64,000 bases of DNA from assembly GCF_000429125.1 (NCBI RefSeq), contig NZ_AUBG01000017.1, positions 31,004-95,003 on the forward strand, in the 5' to 3' direction. Shown one piece after another: positions 8,354 to 16,251 of this stretch. This stretch comes from Aequorivita capsosiphonis DSM 23843 (lineage in GTDB: Bacteria; Bacteroidota; Bacteroidia; Flavobacteriales; Flavobacteriaceae). The translations under genes were made by a program, and so were the position numbers. Every line of letters begins with the position of its first letter. Position 1 is the stretch's first letter. The notes beneath the pieces are model-generated. The model was not told where the DNA came from. It saw nothing but the letters and a program-made list of their open reading frames with translations, and made no database searches.

Positions 8354-9730
8354 TTATAAATGTATCACTTCCCCATAAGCATCTGCAACAGCTTCCATAA
8401 CTGCTTCACTCATCGTTGGGTGTGGGTGAATTGCTTTAAGCACTTCGTGGCCCGTGGTTTCCAATTTTCTTCCCAATACTGCTTCCGCAATCATATCGGT
8501 AACGCCGGCACCAATCATATGGCAGCCTAACCATTCGCCATACTTAGCATCAAAGATTACTTTTACAAAGCCGTCTTTTTCGCCTGAAGCGCTCGCTTTT
8601 CCACTGGCTGAGAAAGGGAACTTCCCAACTTTAAGTTCATAACCAGCTTCCTTTGCTTGTTTTTCAGTCATACCAACGCTGGCAATCTCTGGACTTGCAT
8701 AGGTGCAACCGGGGATATTTCCGTAGTCAATTGGTTCTACATTAAGACCTGCGATTTTTTCAACACAAGTAATTCCTTCGGCAGAAGCCACGTGGGCTAG
8801 GGCAGGACCCGGAACAATATCTCCAATTGCATAATAGCCTGGAATGTTGGTTTGATAGTAATCATTAACCATTACTTTTCCTTTGTCGGTAGCAATACCA
8901 ACATCTTCTAGCCCGATGTTTTCAAGATTGGAAGCAATACCAACAGCAGAAAGAACAACTTCGGCTTCAAGAATCTCTTCCCCTTTTTTAGTTTTTACAG
9001 TGGCATTCACCAATTTTCCTGAAGTATCCAATTTTTCAACTGAAGAATTGGTCATAACTTTTATTCCCGCTTTTTTGAAAGAACGTTCAAATTGTTTTGA
9101 AACGTCTTCGTCCTCCAAGGGAACAAGAGTTGGTAAAAACTCTACAATAGTAACTTCAGTTCCCATGGAATTGTAGAAATGAGCGAACTCAGAGCCTATA
9201 GCGCCACTACCCACAACTATCATACTTTTTGGTTGTTTTTTTAGAGTCATAGCTTCGCGGTAGCCAATAACTTTTTTACCATCCTGTTTTAGATTTGGTA
9301 ATTCGCGAGAGCGCGCCCCCGTAGCAATAATTATATGGTCTGCGGAATATTCCTTTCCATCAACGTCCACTTTTTTACCGGTTTTCAGTTTCCCGTAGCC
9401 GTTAATAACGTCAATTTTATTTTTCTTCATTAAAAACTGAACCCCTTTGCTCATGCCTTCTGCAACACCGCGGCTTCGTTCAACCACTTTTCCGAAGTCT
9501 TTATCAAATTCCTTTACGGTAAGACCGTAACTGTCTGCGTGTTTTAGATAGTCAAAAACTTGTGCGCTCTTTAAAAGTGCTTTTGTGGGAATACATCCCC
9601 AATTTAAACAAACGCCACCAAGGCTTTCTTTTTCAATAATGGCTGTCTTTAAGCCTAATTGTGAAGCTCTTATGGCGGTAACATAACCTCCTGGGCCACT
9701 TCCTAAAACTATTACATCGTATTTGCTCAT
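8354..9730 (-). CDS. lpdA: Dihydrolipoyl dehydrogenase (E3)
   Basis: 458 residues, the normal family length. FAD-binding GSGPGG at 10-15, the redox-active disulfide in GGVCLNWGCIPTK (C41 and C46), an NAD-binding VGSGAIGSEFA near residue 175, a second FAD-contact motif YAIGDI near 300 and the C-terminal dimer-interface HPHPTMSEAV with the catalytic base. It reoxidises dihydrolipoamide in 2-oxo-acid dehydrogenase complexes or the glycine cleavage system. No E1 or E2 gene is nearby, so this is probably a stand-alone, shared E3. The upstream spacer carries AAATTCC-type repeats. Confidence 0.94.
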   Translation of the reverse strand: MSKYDVIVLGSGPGGYVTAIRASQLGLKTAIIEKESLGGVCLNWGCIPTKALLKSAQVFDYLKHADSYGLTVKEFDKDFGKVVERSRGVAEGMSKGVQFLMKKNKIDVINGYGKLKTGKKVDVDGKEYSADHIIIATGARSRELPNLKQDGKKVIGYREAMTLKKQPKSMIVVGSGAIGSEFAHFYNSMGTEVTIVEFLPTLVPLEDEDVSKQFERSFKKAGIKVMTNSSVEKLDTSGKLVNATVKTKKGEEILEAEVVLSAVGIASNLENIGLEDVGIATDKGKVMVNDYYQTNIPGYYAIGDIVPGPALAHVASAEGITCVEKIAGLNVEPIDYGNIPGCTYASPEIASVGMTEKQAKEAGYELKVGKFPFSASGKASASGEKDGFVKVIFDAKYGEWLGCHMIGAGVTDMIAEAVLGRKLETTGHEVLKAIHPHPTMSEAVMEAVADAYGEVIHL

Positions 9731-9769
9731 TTTCTGAATTTAAGTCTGTGTTTTTCGAAGCTACGAAAT

Positions 9770-9895
9770 TACGAAATTCAAAAGGAATTAAATGAAATTC
9801 CAAATAACAAAAAGCAAATAACAAATGCCAAAATCCAAATTCCAAAGAACCGACCTCTGGAATTTGGTTTTTGGGATTAATTGGTACTGGAAATT
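9770..9895. repeat. Degenerate AAATTCCAAA spacer repeats
   Basis: The 180-base spacer between lpdA and msrB has repeated words AATTCCAAAT, AATAACAAA and CCAAATTCC, and the mirrored TGGAATTTGG near 9856. They are the reverse complement of the TTGGAATT words at 3441-3470. No gene is present. Confidence 0.7.
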
Positions 9896-9910
9896 TGTGA
9901 TTTGTAGATG

Positions 9911-10315
9911 TTATTTCTTTTTAAAATCCAAGGAAAGCGAATTGATACAATAACGCTGTCCAGTTTCAGAGGGACCATCTTCAAAAACGTGCCCAAGATG
10001 GCTTCCACAGTTGGCACAGAGGGTTTCGGTGCGGATCATTCCGTGGGTTTTATCGGTCACAAATTCTATCGCCCCTTCAATAGCATCATCAAATGAGGGC
10101 CAGCCGCAGCTACTCTCAAATTTATTGTCGCTTTTAAACAGTGGGGTATGGCAAGCGCCACAAACATAAGTGCCTTTTTCGAAGGCGAGATTGTATTGGC
10201 CAGTTCGTGGGTACTCCGTTCCTTTTTCTCGGAGAATATGGTAGCGTTTCTCGCCTAACTCCTCGCGCCATTCCGCTTCTGATTTATTTATTGGATACTT
10301 ATTCTGATTTTCCAT
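9911..10315 (-). CDS. msrB: Peptide-methionine (R)-S-oxide reductase, cytoplasmic
   Basis: 134 residues with all MsrB elements: zinc-binding CxxC pairs C52/C55 (CGACH) and C100/C103 (CANCGSHLGHVF), the SCGWPSF loop with C70, and the catalytic cysteine C123 in RYCIN. It reduces the R epimer of methionine sulfoxide in oxidised proteins. No signal peptide is visible, so it should act in the cytoplasm. Its start lies inside the 3' end of the second msrB (17-base overlap), so the two are co-transcribed and probably translationally coupled. Confidence 0.93.
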   Translation of the reverse strand: MENQNKYPINKSEAEWREELGEKRYHILREKGTEYPRTGQYNLAFEKGTYVCGACHTPLFKSDNKFESSCGWPSFDDAIEGAIEFVTDKTHGMIRTETLCANCGSHLGHVFEDGPSETGQRYCINSLSLDFKKK

Positions 10316-10796
10316 TTTTCGGTATAAAATTTAATGCAGCACCATTAATACAATGCCTTTTTCCTGTTGTTTCTCTTGGGCCATCATTAAAAACATGCCC
10401 TAAATGGCCGCCGCAGGAAGAACAATGTTCCTCTGTTCGGCTATAACCAAGCTTTCTGTCTTTTGAAAAACTTACATTGCCCTTAACTTCTCTGTCAAAG
10501 CTAGGCCAGCCTGTTCCGCTGTCAAATTTATGATTGCTTTCAAATACCGGAGTGCCACATGCAGCGCAAACATAAGTTCCTGCTTCGTGATTGTTGTTTA
10601 ACTCACTTGAAAATGCGCGTTCAGTATCTTCGTGGCGAAGCACATTATATGCCAAAGGAGATAGCTGGGCTTTCCACTCGGCATCTGTCTTAGAAATTTT
10701 AAAGCTTTCCTGTCTTTCCAATTTGCTTTTCTGTGCAGGGATATTGCAACTGAAAAGCAAACTGCTAAAAATAATAATGGCACTTATAAACTTCAT
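10299..10796 (-). CDS. msrB: Peptide-methionine (R)-S-oxide reductase, lipoprotein form
   Basis: 165 residues. The N-terminus MKFISAIIIFSSLLFSC is a lipoprotein signal with the lipidated cysteine at 17. The MsrB domain follows: C77/C80 (CAACG), TGWPSF without the extra cysteine found in its neighbour, C125/C128 (CSSCGGHLGHVF) and catalytic C149 in RHCIN. The protein should repair oxidised methionines in envelope proteins. Two bases separate it from the upstream lipoprotein gene, so the three form an operon. The division of labour between the cytoplasmic and exported copies is inferred. Confidence 0.9.
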   Translation of the reverse strand: MKFISAIIIFSSLLFSCNIPAQKSKLERQESFKISKTDAEWKAQLSPLAYNVLRHEDTERAFSSELNNNHEAGTYVCAACGTPVFESNHKFDSGTGWPSFDREVKGNVSFSKDRKLGYSRTEEHCSSCGGHLGHVFNDGPRETTGKRHCINGAALNFIPKNGKSE

Positions 10797-10797
10797 A

Positions 10798-11316
10798 TTA
10801 AAGCTCTATTTTTTCTATCTGGTTACCATTTGTACGCATCACTTCTAAAATATCTTCCATAGAAGGGTTTGATTTTGCGTATTCGGCAGGAATTATTGCT
10901 ACACGAAATGTCTGATTGTTGAGAAAATCTGAACCACTGGTAGTAGTGTCAAAATTTCCATCAACTTGAATTTCTGCATCAAAGAGGGTATGATTAAAAA
11001 TATACTGAAGAATATCTCCATTAGAGAAGAAGAAATTTTGAGGCAGTGGTGACCATGAGTCAAATGTTCCGCCATTAACGTCTACTTGTTTTTCTAACCG
11101 ATATACTAAAACAACATCAGATTCAAAAACCTCAATAGGAAAGCCAATGACAGCTGTAGGAAGCCCAGTTTGTGAATCTACTTGAAAATTAACGGTACTT
11201 TCAAAAACCTGTGCAAATAATAAACCTCCATCTTGTCCCGGAGGTCCTGGGTCACCTTCACAAGAAGTAAATAGAATGGTAGAGGAGAGCGCCAAAAAAA
11301 GTAGGATATTTTTCAT
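10798..11316 (-). CDS. Lipoprotein with collagen-like GPPGQDG motif
   Basis: 172 residues, not assigned to a known enzyme family. A lipobox signal (LFTSC, cysteine near 19) is followed at once by GDPGPPGQDGG, three collagen-like Gly-X-Y triplets that are common just after the lipid anchor in Bacteroidota surface lipoproteins. The remainder is rich in beta-prone and aromatic residues without cysteines. It is first in an operon with the two msrB genes and may be a stress-related surface protein, but that is only inferred from position. Confidence 0.7.
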   Translation of the reverse strand: MKNILLFLALSSTILFTSCEGDPGPPGQDGGLLFAQVFESTVNFQVDSQTGLPTAVIGFPIEVFESDVVLVYRLEKQVDVNGGTFDSWSPLPQNFFFSNGDILQYIFNHTLFDAEIQVDGNFDTTTSGSDFLNNQTFRVAIIPAEYAKSNPSMEDILEVMRTNGNQIEKIEL

Positions 11317-11538
11317 AATAAATATTTTATAAGTTAATAAGTGTTTTATAATTTACAAAAGTCGTTCCAAGAATTTTATAAGGTATAAATTTAAAGTCTT
11401 CTTCTGTAGCGCTATATTAAAGAAACACTAAAGTTTAAATTTTTGGTATCTTTTTTGGTCCTTCAAACTTTAGTATAATTTTATTATTGGGATAAACATT
11501 ATATATCTAATTTTAACATTTAACAAAACCAATTACAA

Positions 11539-12357
11539 ATGAAAATCAAAAAATCGTTATTAATATTACTATTAGGAGCAGTGGTTGTTGCTTGTAGCAC
11601 CAATCCATTCACGGGAAAACAAACCTTAGCCCTGGTTCCGAATTCAGAGATTTTACCAATGGCATTTCAGCAGTACAGCGAATTTTTGTCGGAAAATAAG
11701 GTCGTGAAAAACACCTCTCAAGCCCAAATGGTAAAAAATGTAGGTCAAAAAATAGCAAGTGCTGCGGAAAGATATCTTTCAGCCAATGGTTACGCAGGTT
11801 ACTTAAAGGACTATCGTTGGGAATACAATCTAGTTGATAGTAAGGAAGTAAATGCTTGGTGTATGCCCGGCGGAAAGATTGTGGTTTATACAGGTATTTT
11901 ACCTATAACAAAAGATGAAGCCGGATTGGCTGCAGTGATGGGCCATGAAGTTGCTCACGCTTTGGCAAATCACGGGCAACAACGTATGAGTGCTGGCCAA
12001 TTACAACAATTGGGAGCAGTTGCTGGAAATATTGCGTTGGCGGGAGATGCTCAAAATCAACAGATTTTCAACACCGCCTACGGTTTGGGAAGTAATTTGG
12101 GAGTCATGCTTCCTTTTAGTAGAAGCCACGAGACCGAAGCCGATCATATTGGTTTAATTTTAATGGCAATTGCCGGTTATGAGCCAGCTGCCGCGGCCGA
12201 GTTATGGCAACGGATGCAGGCGCAGGAACAAGGTGCACCGCCAGAATTTCTAAGTACGCACCCTGCGAGCAGCACAAGAATTCAAAATATCAAAGCTTGG
12301 GTTCCAGAAGCAAAGGCTGAGGCAAGAAAGTTTGGAGTTACCACTTTTAAGAGATAG
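11539..12357 (+). CDS. M48 family metallopeptidase (lipoprotein)
   Basis: 272 residues. The lipobox VVVAC gives a lipidated cysteine at 19 followed by STNPFTGKQTL, a typical start for LoiP/BepA-like M48 proteins. The zinc site is HEVAH (H136, E137, H140) with the third ligand in SHETEADHIG (E198 region). Family role: zinc protease in the periplasm that handles misfolded outer-membrane proteins. No TPR domain follows, so it is more like LoiP or the minimal Bacteroidota type than BepA. A strong terminator follows. Confidence 0.9.
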   Translation: MKIKKSLLILLLGAVVVACSTNPFTGKQTLALVPNSEILPMAFQQYSEFLSENKVVKNTSQAQMVKNVGQKIASAAERYLSANGYAGYLKDYRWEYNLVDSKEVNAWCMPGGKIVVYTGILPITKDEAGLAAVMGHEVAHALANHGQQRMSAGQLQQLGAVAGNIALAGDAQNQQIFNTAYGLGSNLGVMLPFSRSHETEADHIGLILMAIAGYEPAAAAELWQRMQAQEQGAPPEFLSTHPASSTRIQNIKAWVPEAKAEARKFGVTTFKR

Positions 12358-12395
12358 GAAGTATTGGGTGACATTTTTTTAAATGAATTTTTTAG

Positions 12396-12421
12396 AATCC
12401 CGCTTAACGCGGGATTTTTTT
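12396..12421 (+). terminator. Terminator after M48 peptidase gene
   Basis: AATCCCGCTTAACGCGGGAT followed by Ts; seven-base GC-rich stem. Confidence 0.85.
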
Positions 12422-12456
12422 ATTAGTTTAGTGTCCTTTAAAATACCAATTATACT

Positions 12457-13776
12457 ATGCCGAATCTATTAAAAGGAAGTAAAAAACTGCTCAATGCGTG
12501 GGTTTTTTATGATTGGGCTAATTCGGTTTATAGCCTTGTAATCGCCTCGGCTATTTTTCCTATTTATTATCAAGCACTTTTTAAAGCGACAGACGTAACA
12601 ACCGTTTCCGTGTTTGGTGGAGCCATCCGAAGCACACCTTTGATAAGTTATACTACTGCCGCAGCATTTCTTTTGGTTGCATTTATTTCGCCATTGCTTT
12701 CTGGGATCGCGGATTATGTAGGGAACAAGAAAAATTTTATGAAGTTCTTTTGCTATCTCGGCGCTTTGTCTTGTATGGGGCTTTATTTTTTTAGCCTGGA
12801 GCATATTTATATTAGTCTTCTATTTTATTTTTTCGGGTTGGTCGGGTTTTGGGGAAGTCTGGTCTTTTATAACTCCTATCTACCGGATGTTGCTTTTCCC
12901 GAGCAGCAGGACAGAGTGAGCGCCCGCGGTTATGCCTTGGGATATTTAGGTAGTGTGTTTTTGCTGCTTTTTAATTTAGCAATGGTAATGCTGCCGGAAT
13001 ATTTTGGTTTTGGGGAAGGTGGCGCTGCTAGCATGTTAGCCATGAAATGGAGCTTCGTTAGTGTTGGAATCTGGTGGATATTGTTTAGTCAATATTCATT
13101 TTATTTTCTTCCGAAGGGGAACAAAACTGGAAAAAAAGTAACAACCAAAATACTGCTTAATGGATTTCGCGAATTAAAAGGAGTTTACAATTCCCTTTCT
13201 GAAAACATCCAGCTTAAAAGATACTTAGTCGCGTTTTTTGTTTATAGTATGGCCGTGCAAACCGTGATGTTAGTGGCAACCTATTTTGGTGAACAAGAAA
13301 TAAACTGGGGCGATGATGAGTCAAAAACAATGGGTTTGATTGTGAGTATCTTGATTATTCAATTGGTGGCTGTGGGAGGGGCGATGCTAACCTCGCGTGC
13401 CTCTGGGAAATTTGGAAACATTCCCGTCCTTATTGTTATCAATTTAATATGGGTGTGTATTTGTATTGTCGCGTTTTTTATTCAAGAACCTATTCATTTT
13501 TATATTACGGCTGGAATTGTGGGATTGGTAATGGGTGGCATACAGGCCTTGTCACGCTCTACCTATTCAAAATTTTTACCAGAAACCAAAGACACAACCT
13601 CTTATTTCAGCTTTTATGATGTGGCTGAAAAAATAGGAATCGTAATAGGAATGCTGATTTATGGGTTTATTGACCAAATTACTGGCAGCATGCGTAACTC
13701 CATTTTGTTCCTAGTTCTGTTTTTTATAACCGGAGTACTTTTGCTATTAAGAGTGCCAAGAAATAAAAACAATTAA
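12457..13776 (+). CDS. MFS transporter, UMF1/Atg22-like
   Basis: 439 residues with about twelve hydrophobic segments. The N-terminus NAWVFYDWANSVYSLVIASAI is close to the UMF1 (Atg22-like) group of the major facilitator superfamily, whose bacterial members share the YDWANS word. A central soluble loop of charged residues (about 220-250, TGKKVTTKILL) separates the two six-helix halves. The substrate is unknown; eukaryotic relatives export amino acids from the vacuole, but that should not be transferred here. The stop is followed closely by the next gene's promoter. Confidence 0.85.
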   Translation: MPNLLKGSKKLLNAWVFYDWANSVYSLVIASAIFPIYYQALFKATDVTTVSVFGGAIRSTPLISYTTAAAFLLVAFISPLLSGIADYVGNKKNFMKFFCYLGALSCMGLYFFSLEHIYISLLFYFFGLVGFWGSLVFYNSYLPDVAFPEQQDRVSARGYALGYLGSVFLLLFNLAMVMLPEYFGFGEGGAASMLAMKWSFVSVGIWWILFSQYSFYFLPKGNKTGKKVTTKILLNGFRELKGVYNSLSENIQLKRYLVAFFVYSMAVQTVMLVATYFGEQEINWGDDESKTMGLIVSILIIQLVAVGGAMLTSRASGKFGNIPVLIVINLIWVCICIVAFFIQEPIHFYITAGIVGLVMGGIQALSRSTYSKFLPETKDTTSYFSFYDVAEKIGIVIGMLIYGFIDQITGSMRNSILFLVLFFITGVLLLLRVPRNKNN

Positions 13777-13788
13777 ACAATTTTTGTT

Positions 13789-13796
13789 TAAGTTTG
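13789..13796 (+). promoter_or_regulatory. Bacteroidota -7 box for triple-repeat lipoprotein
   Basis: TAAGTTTG matches TAnnTTTG and lies 29 bases before the ATG at 13826. It decides between two possible starts, because an upstream in-frame ATG at 13784 would lie before the expected transcript start. Confidence 0.6.
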
Positions 13797-13825
13797 CGTT
13801 TATTACCTACCAAACGAACTTATCT

Positions 13826-15214
13826 ATGAAGAAAATGTATCTTATAAAAGGAATGCTTTTGGTATTTCTGGCATTTCAATTTATTGCCTGTGAAAACGAA
13901 CCTCTCACTGGTGAATTCCCTCAAGACGACCAAAATGACGCCGATGAAGGCCAGTTTAGAGCCCAAGTTGATGGACAGGAATTTATTGCAGTTACCGCTA
14001 CTGCGATTCTTAACTCTGACAATGAACTTGTTATTACGGGTGAAAAATCCGGCGGGGAAAGTATAACCTTGGGTGTTACAAATGCCGCTGTTGGTAGTTT
14101 CAATTTAGCAACAAGTCAAATCAATGAAAATGCCGGAGCTTATTTTGACGGTTCCACAAATGTAGTCCCTTATGTAACTGCGGAAGCATTTGGAGGCTTG
14201 GGACAATTGAAAATCACGGAACTGGATACAGCCGAACAAACCGTTACGGGAACTTTTAGTTTTAGAGGCGTACGATTAAAAATAGATGCCGATGGAAACC
14301 CAGTTCTTGATGGAAGTGGTAATCCGGTTATGGAAGAAGTAGAAATAACTAGCGGTGCCTTTAATGCTATTGCATACCAACTTGATGATACAGGCGGAGG
14401 CACTGGAAATTCCAATGATGAATTTTTCGCCAAAGTAGATGGAGTAGATTTTATTGCTGAGAGTATTTCAGTTACTGAACCTGTTGTAGGTGAGGTACAT
14501 ATGATAAAAGTAGAAGCTGTATCTAACACTGGCGAATTGTTGCGTATTGACGTGCCACGTTCTTTAGGTGAAGGTACTTTTGATATGGTGCGAATTTCCG
14601 ACGGAACAAAGTTAATTGCTGTTTACAATGCTGGATCTGGAACTGAAAACCTTACTTCTAACCCGGGAACTATAACAATTTCTGAATTTGATCTTGAACT
14701 TGGCGTTCTGAAAGCTACGTTTAACTTTACTGGAACCGATCCTTTAAATCAATTACCAGATGTTGTGGAAGTAACAGAAGGAAGCTTTACTGCAAATTTT
14801 GAAGGTATTCCAGGTGGAAATAACACGTTTAGCGCCAATGTTAATAGCGTTACATATAATCCAGATGATATTAGTGTAACTATTTCCAATGTTAATCAAT
14901 ATCCAAGACTTACTATTTCAACAACCAAGGGAGATCAAAACTTGGAAATTAGTTTTCCACTGACTGTTACAGAAGATACTTTCGATATGGAAACTGAGGT
15001 GGTTGATGGTGACGAGATTGTTGGATTGTATACTCCAGTAGTGGGAACTTCAATAACCTATGTGTCCAATCCTGGTAGTTTGGTAATCACTAATTACAAT
15101 ATGGAAGATGGAATTATTGAAGGAACCTTTAATTTTACGGGTGTAGATACTACAGGGCAAGATCCAACGACTTATCAGATAACAGGTGGAACTTTTCTAG
15201 TTGTTCTTCCGTAA
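13826..15214 (+). CDS. Surface lipoprotein with three DUF6252-like repeats
   Basis: 462 residues from the ATG at 13826, chosen because it gives a clean lipoprotein signal (MKKMYLIKGMLLVFLAFQFI, then AC) and lies after the -7 box. Three homologous domains of about 140 residues follow, each opening with a similar phrase: FRAQVDGQEFIA (near 50), FFAKVDGVDFIA (near 205) and FSANVNSVTYNP (near 335), and each closing with a pattern like GTFNFTGVD...GTF. This matches the DUF6252-type beta-sandwich repeats of Flavobacteriia. The function is unknown; it is probably surface-exposed. Confidence 0.8.
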   Translation: MKKMYLIKGMLLVFLAFQFIACENEPLTGEFPQDDQNDADEGQFRAQVDGQEFIAVTATAILNSDNELVITGEKSGGESITLGVTNAAVGSFNLATSQINENAGAYFDGSTNVVPYVTAEAFGGLGQLKITELDTAEQTVTGTFSFRGVRLKIDADGNPVLDGSGNPVMEEVEITSGAFNAIAYQLDDTGGGTGNSNDEFFAKVDGVDFIAESISVTEPVVGEVHMIKVEAVSNTGELLRIDVPRSLGEGTFDMVRISDGTKLIAVYNAGSGTENLTSNPGTITISEFDLELGVLKATFNFTGTDPLNQLPDVVEVTEGSFTANFEGIPGGNNTFSANVNSVTYNPDDISVTISNVNQYPRLTISTTKGDQNLEISFPLTVTEDTFDMETEVVDGDEIVGLYTPVVGTSITYVSNPGSLVITNYNMEDGIIEGTFNFTGVDTTGQDPTTYQITGGTFLVVLP

Positions 15215-15233
15215 ACAAAACAAGGATTAAATT

Positions 15234-15272
15234 AAAAAGCCGTTCTAAAATTCATTTAGAACGGCTTTTTAA
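15234..15272. terminator. Bidirectional terminator, lipoprotein / DUF2807 gene
   Basis: A 16-base perfect stem: AAAAAGCCGTTCTAAA against TTTAGAACGGCTTTTT with a five-base loop. A and T tracts on both sides suit the two converging genes. Confidence 0.9.
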
Positions 15273-15289
15273 TTTACGGTAACATGTAT

Positions 15290-16017
15290 TTAGATTGATT
15301 TCACTTTTCCCGAACCATAAATCTTTACATTGTTTTTTGATGGATTCCCTCCGTACAGGATGACCCCTGAACCTCTTATTTTCCCGGTTAAACTATTGCT
15401 CACAAATATTGATGTGCGCCCGGAACCAGAAATGTTGACTTCAGCTTGTTCTGCAATTAATTCCTTTCCTTTAAACTTGCTGCTTCCACTGGTGTTAGCG
15501 ATAACGTTTTGTGCTGTCCCGGATACTTTAATTTTTCCAGAACCATTCAATTGCACATTTAATAAATCGGCTTTAACAGAAACTTCTATTTCTCCCGAAC
15601 CTTTTGAAGTCAATGCAATGGAATTGTTTACCAGCAAATCTTTCCCTTCAACATTACCAGAACCTCTTAAGAAAATTTCAGCGATAGCTTCAAACGGAAC
15701 CGATATCTTTATTTTTTTAGTGTTTCGGAGTGACGTGTTATTTTTGAGATTGTAAGTCTATTGCCATCGGATTCCACCACGATTCTATCTTGAACATTAT
15801 CTTCCGCAGTTACTTTAATAATCCCTTCATTTCCCTTTTCGAGAGATACTTCCATAGAACCTGAAACATCAATAACGTCATAGGCTTTTGTGTTTACCGT
15901 TCTTGTAATTATATTTCCGCTGCCTACAATGCTGGTAGAGTTATTTTTTTGAGCGCTCAAGAGAGCGCTTGCAAAAATAAAAAGCAAGGTTAAGGGAGCT
16001 TTGATTAATATGTTCAT
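15290..16017 (-). pseudogene. Head-GIN (DUF2807) adhesin-like protein, frameshifted
   Basis: Two adjacent frames belong to one gene. The upstream part (15709-16017) has a signal peptide (about 1-22, ending LLSAQ) and the start of a DUF2807/head-GIN domain (GSGNIITRTVNTKAYDVIDV). It stops in a run of seven As (plus-strand Ts at 15712-15718). The next frame continues without a gap: ISVPFEAIAEIFLRGSGNVE, then the Gly-rich repeats GSGEIEVSV, GSGKIKVSG and GSGRTSIFV of the beta-helix. One extra A would restore a 242-residue protein of normal length. It may be a true pseudogene, a phase-variable tract or a sequencing error. Confidence 0.85.
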
Positions 16018-16251
16018 AGTCTAGTTATTAATGATTAATGTTTGTCCTTTCCTATAAAGACTATGTTTAATATGAAATGTTACAGGTAGGGCTTAAAGAA
16101 CTAATTATAACTGGCACAAAACTTGAAATATATAGAAAAAGAGCCTGCAAAACATTTGATAGTCAGTGTTCTTTCACAAAACAAATAAAAACATTTTAAT
16201 AATAAGACATTGGGTGTTCAATAGTTGTGACACAATGTCCTAAACCAATAT
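16018..16251. other. Divergent spacer upstream of lon
   Basis: 234 bases between the head-GIN gene and lon. An imperfect hairpin (GACATTGGGTGT near 16206 against ACACAATGTC ending near 16239) lies just before the lon start, within the probable 5' leader. No CIRCE element and no exact TAnnTTTG box were seen. Confidence 0.4.

Noticed and set aside
13784..13825. Upstream start for the triple-repeat lipoprotein
   Set aside because: It would place a non-signal sequence before the lipoprotein signal and lies ahead of the likely transcript start.
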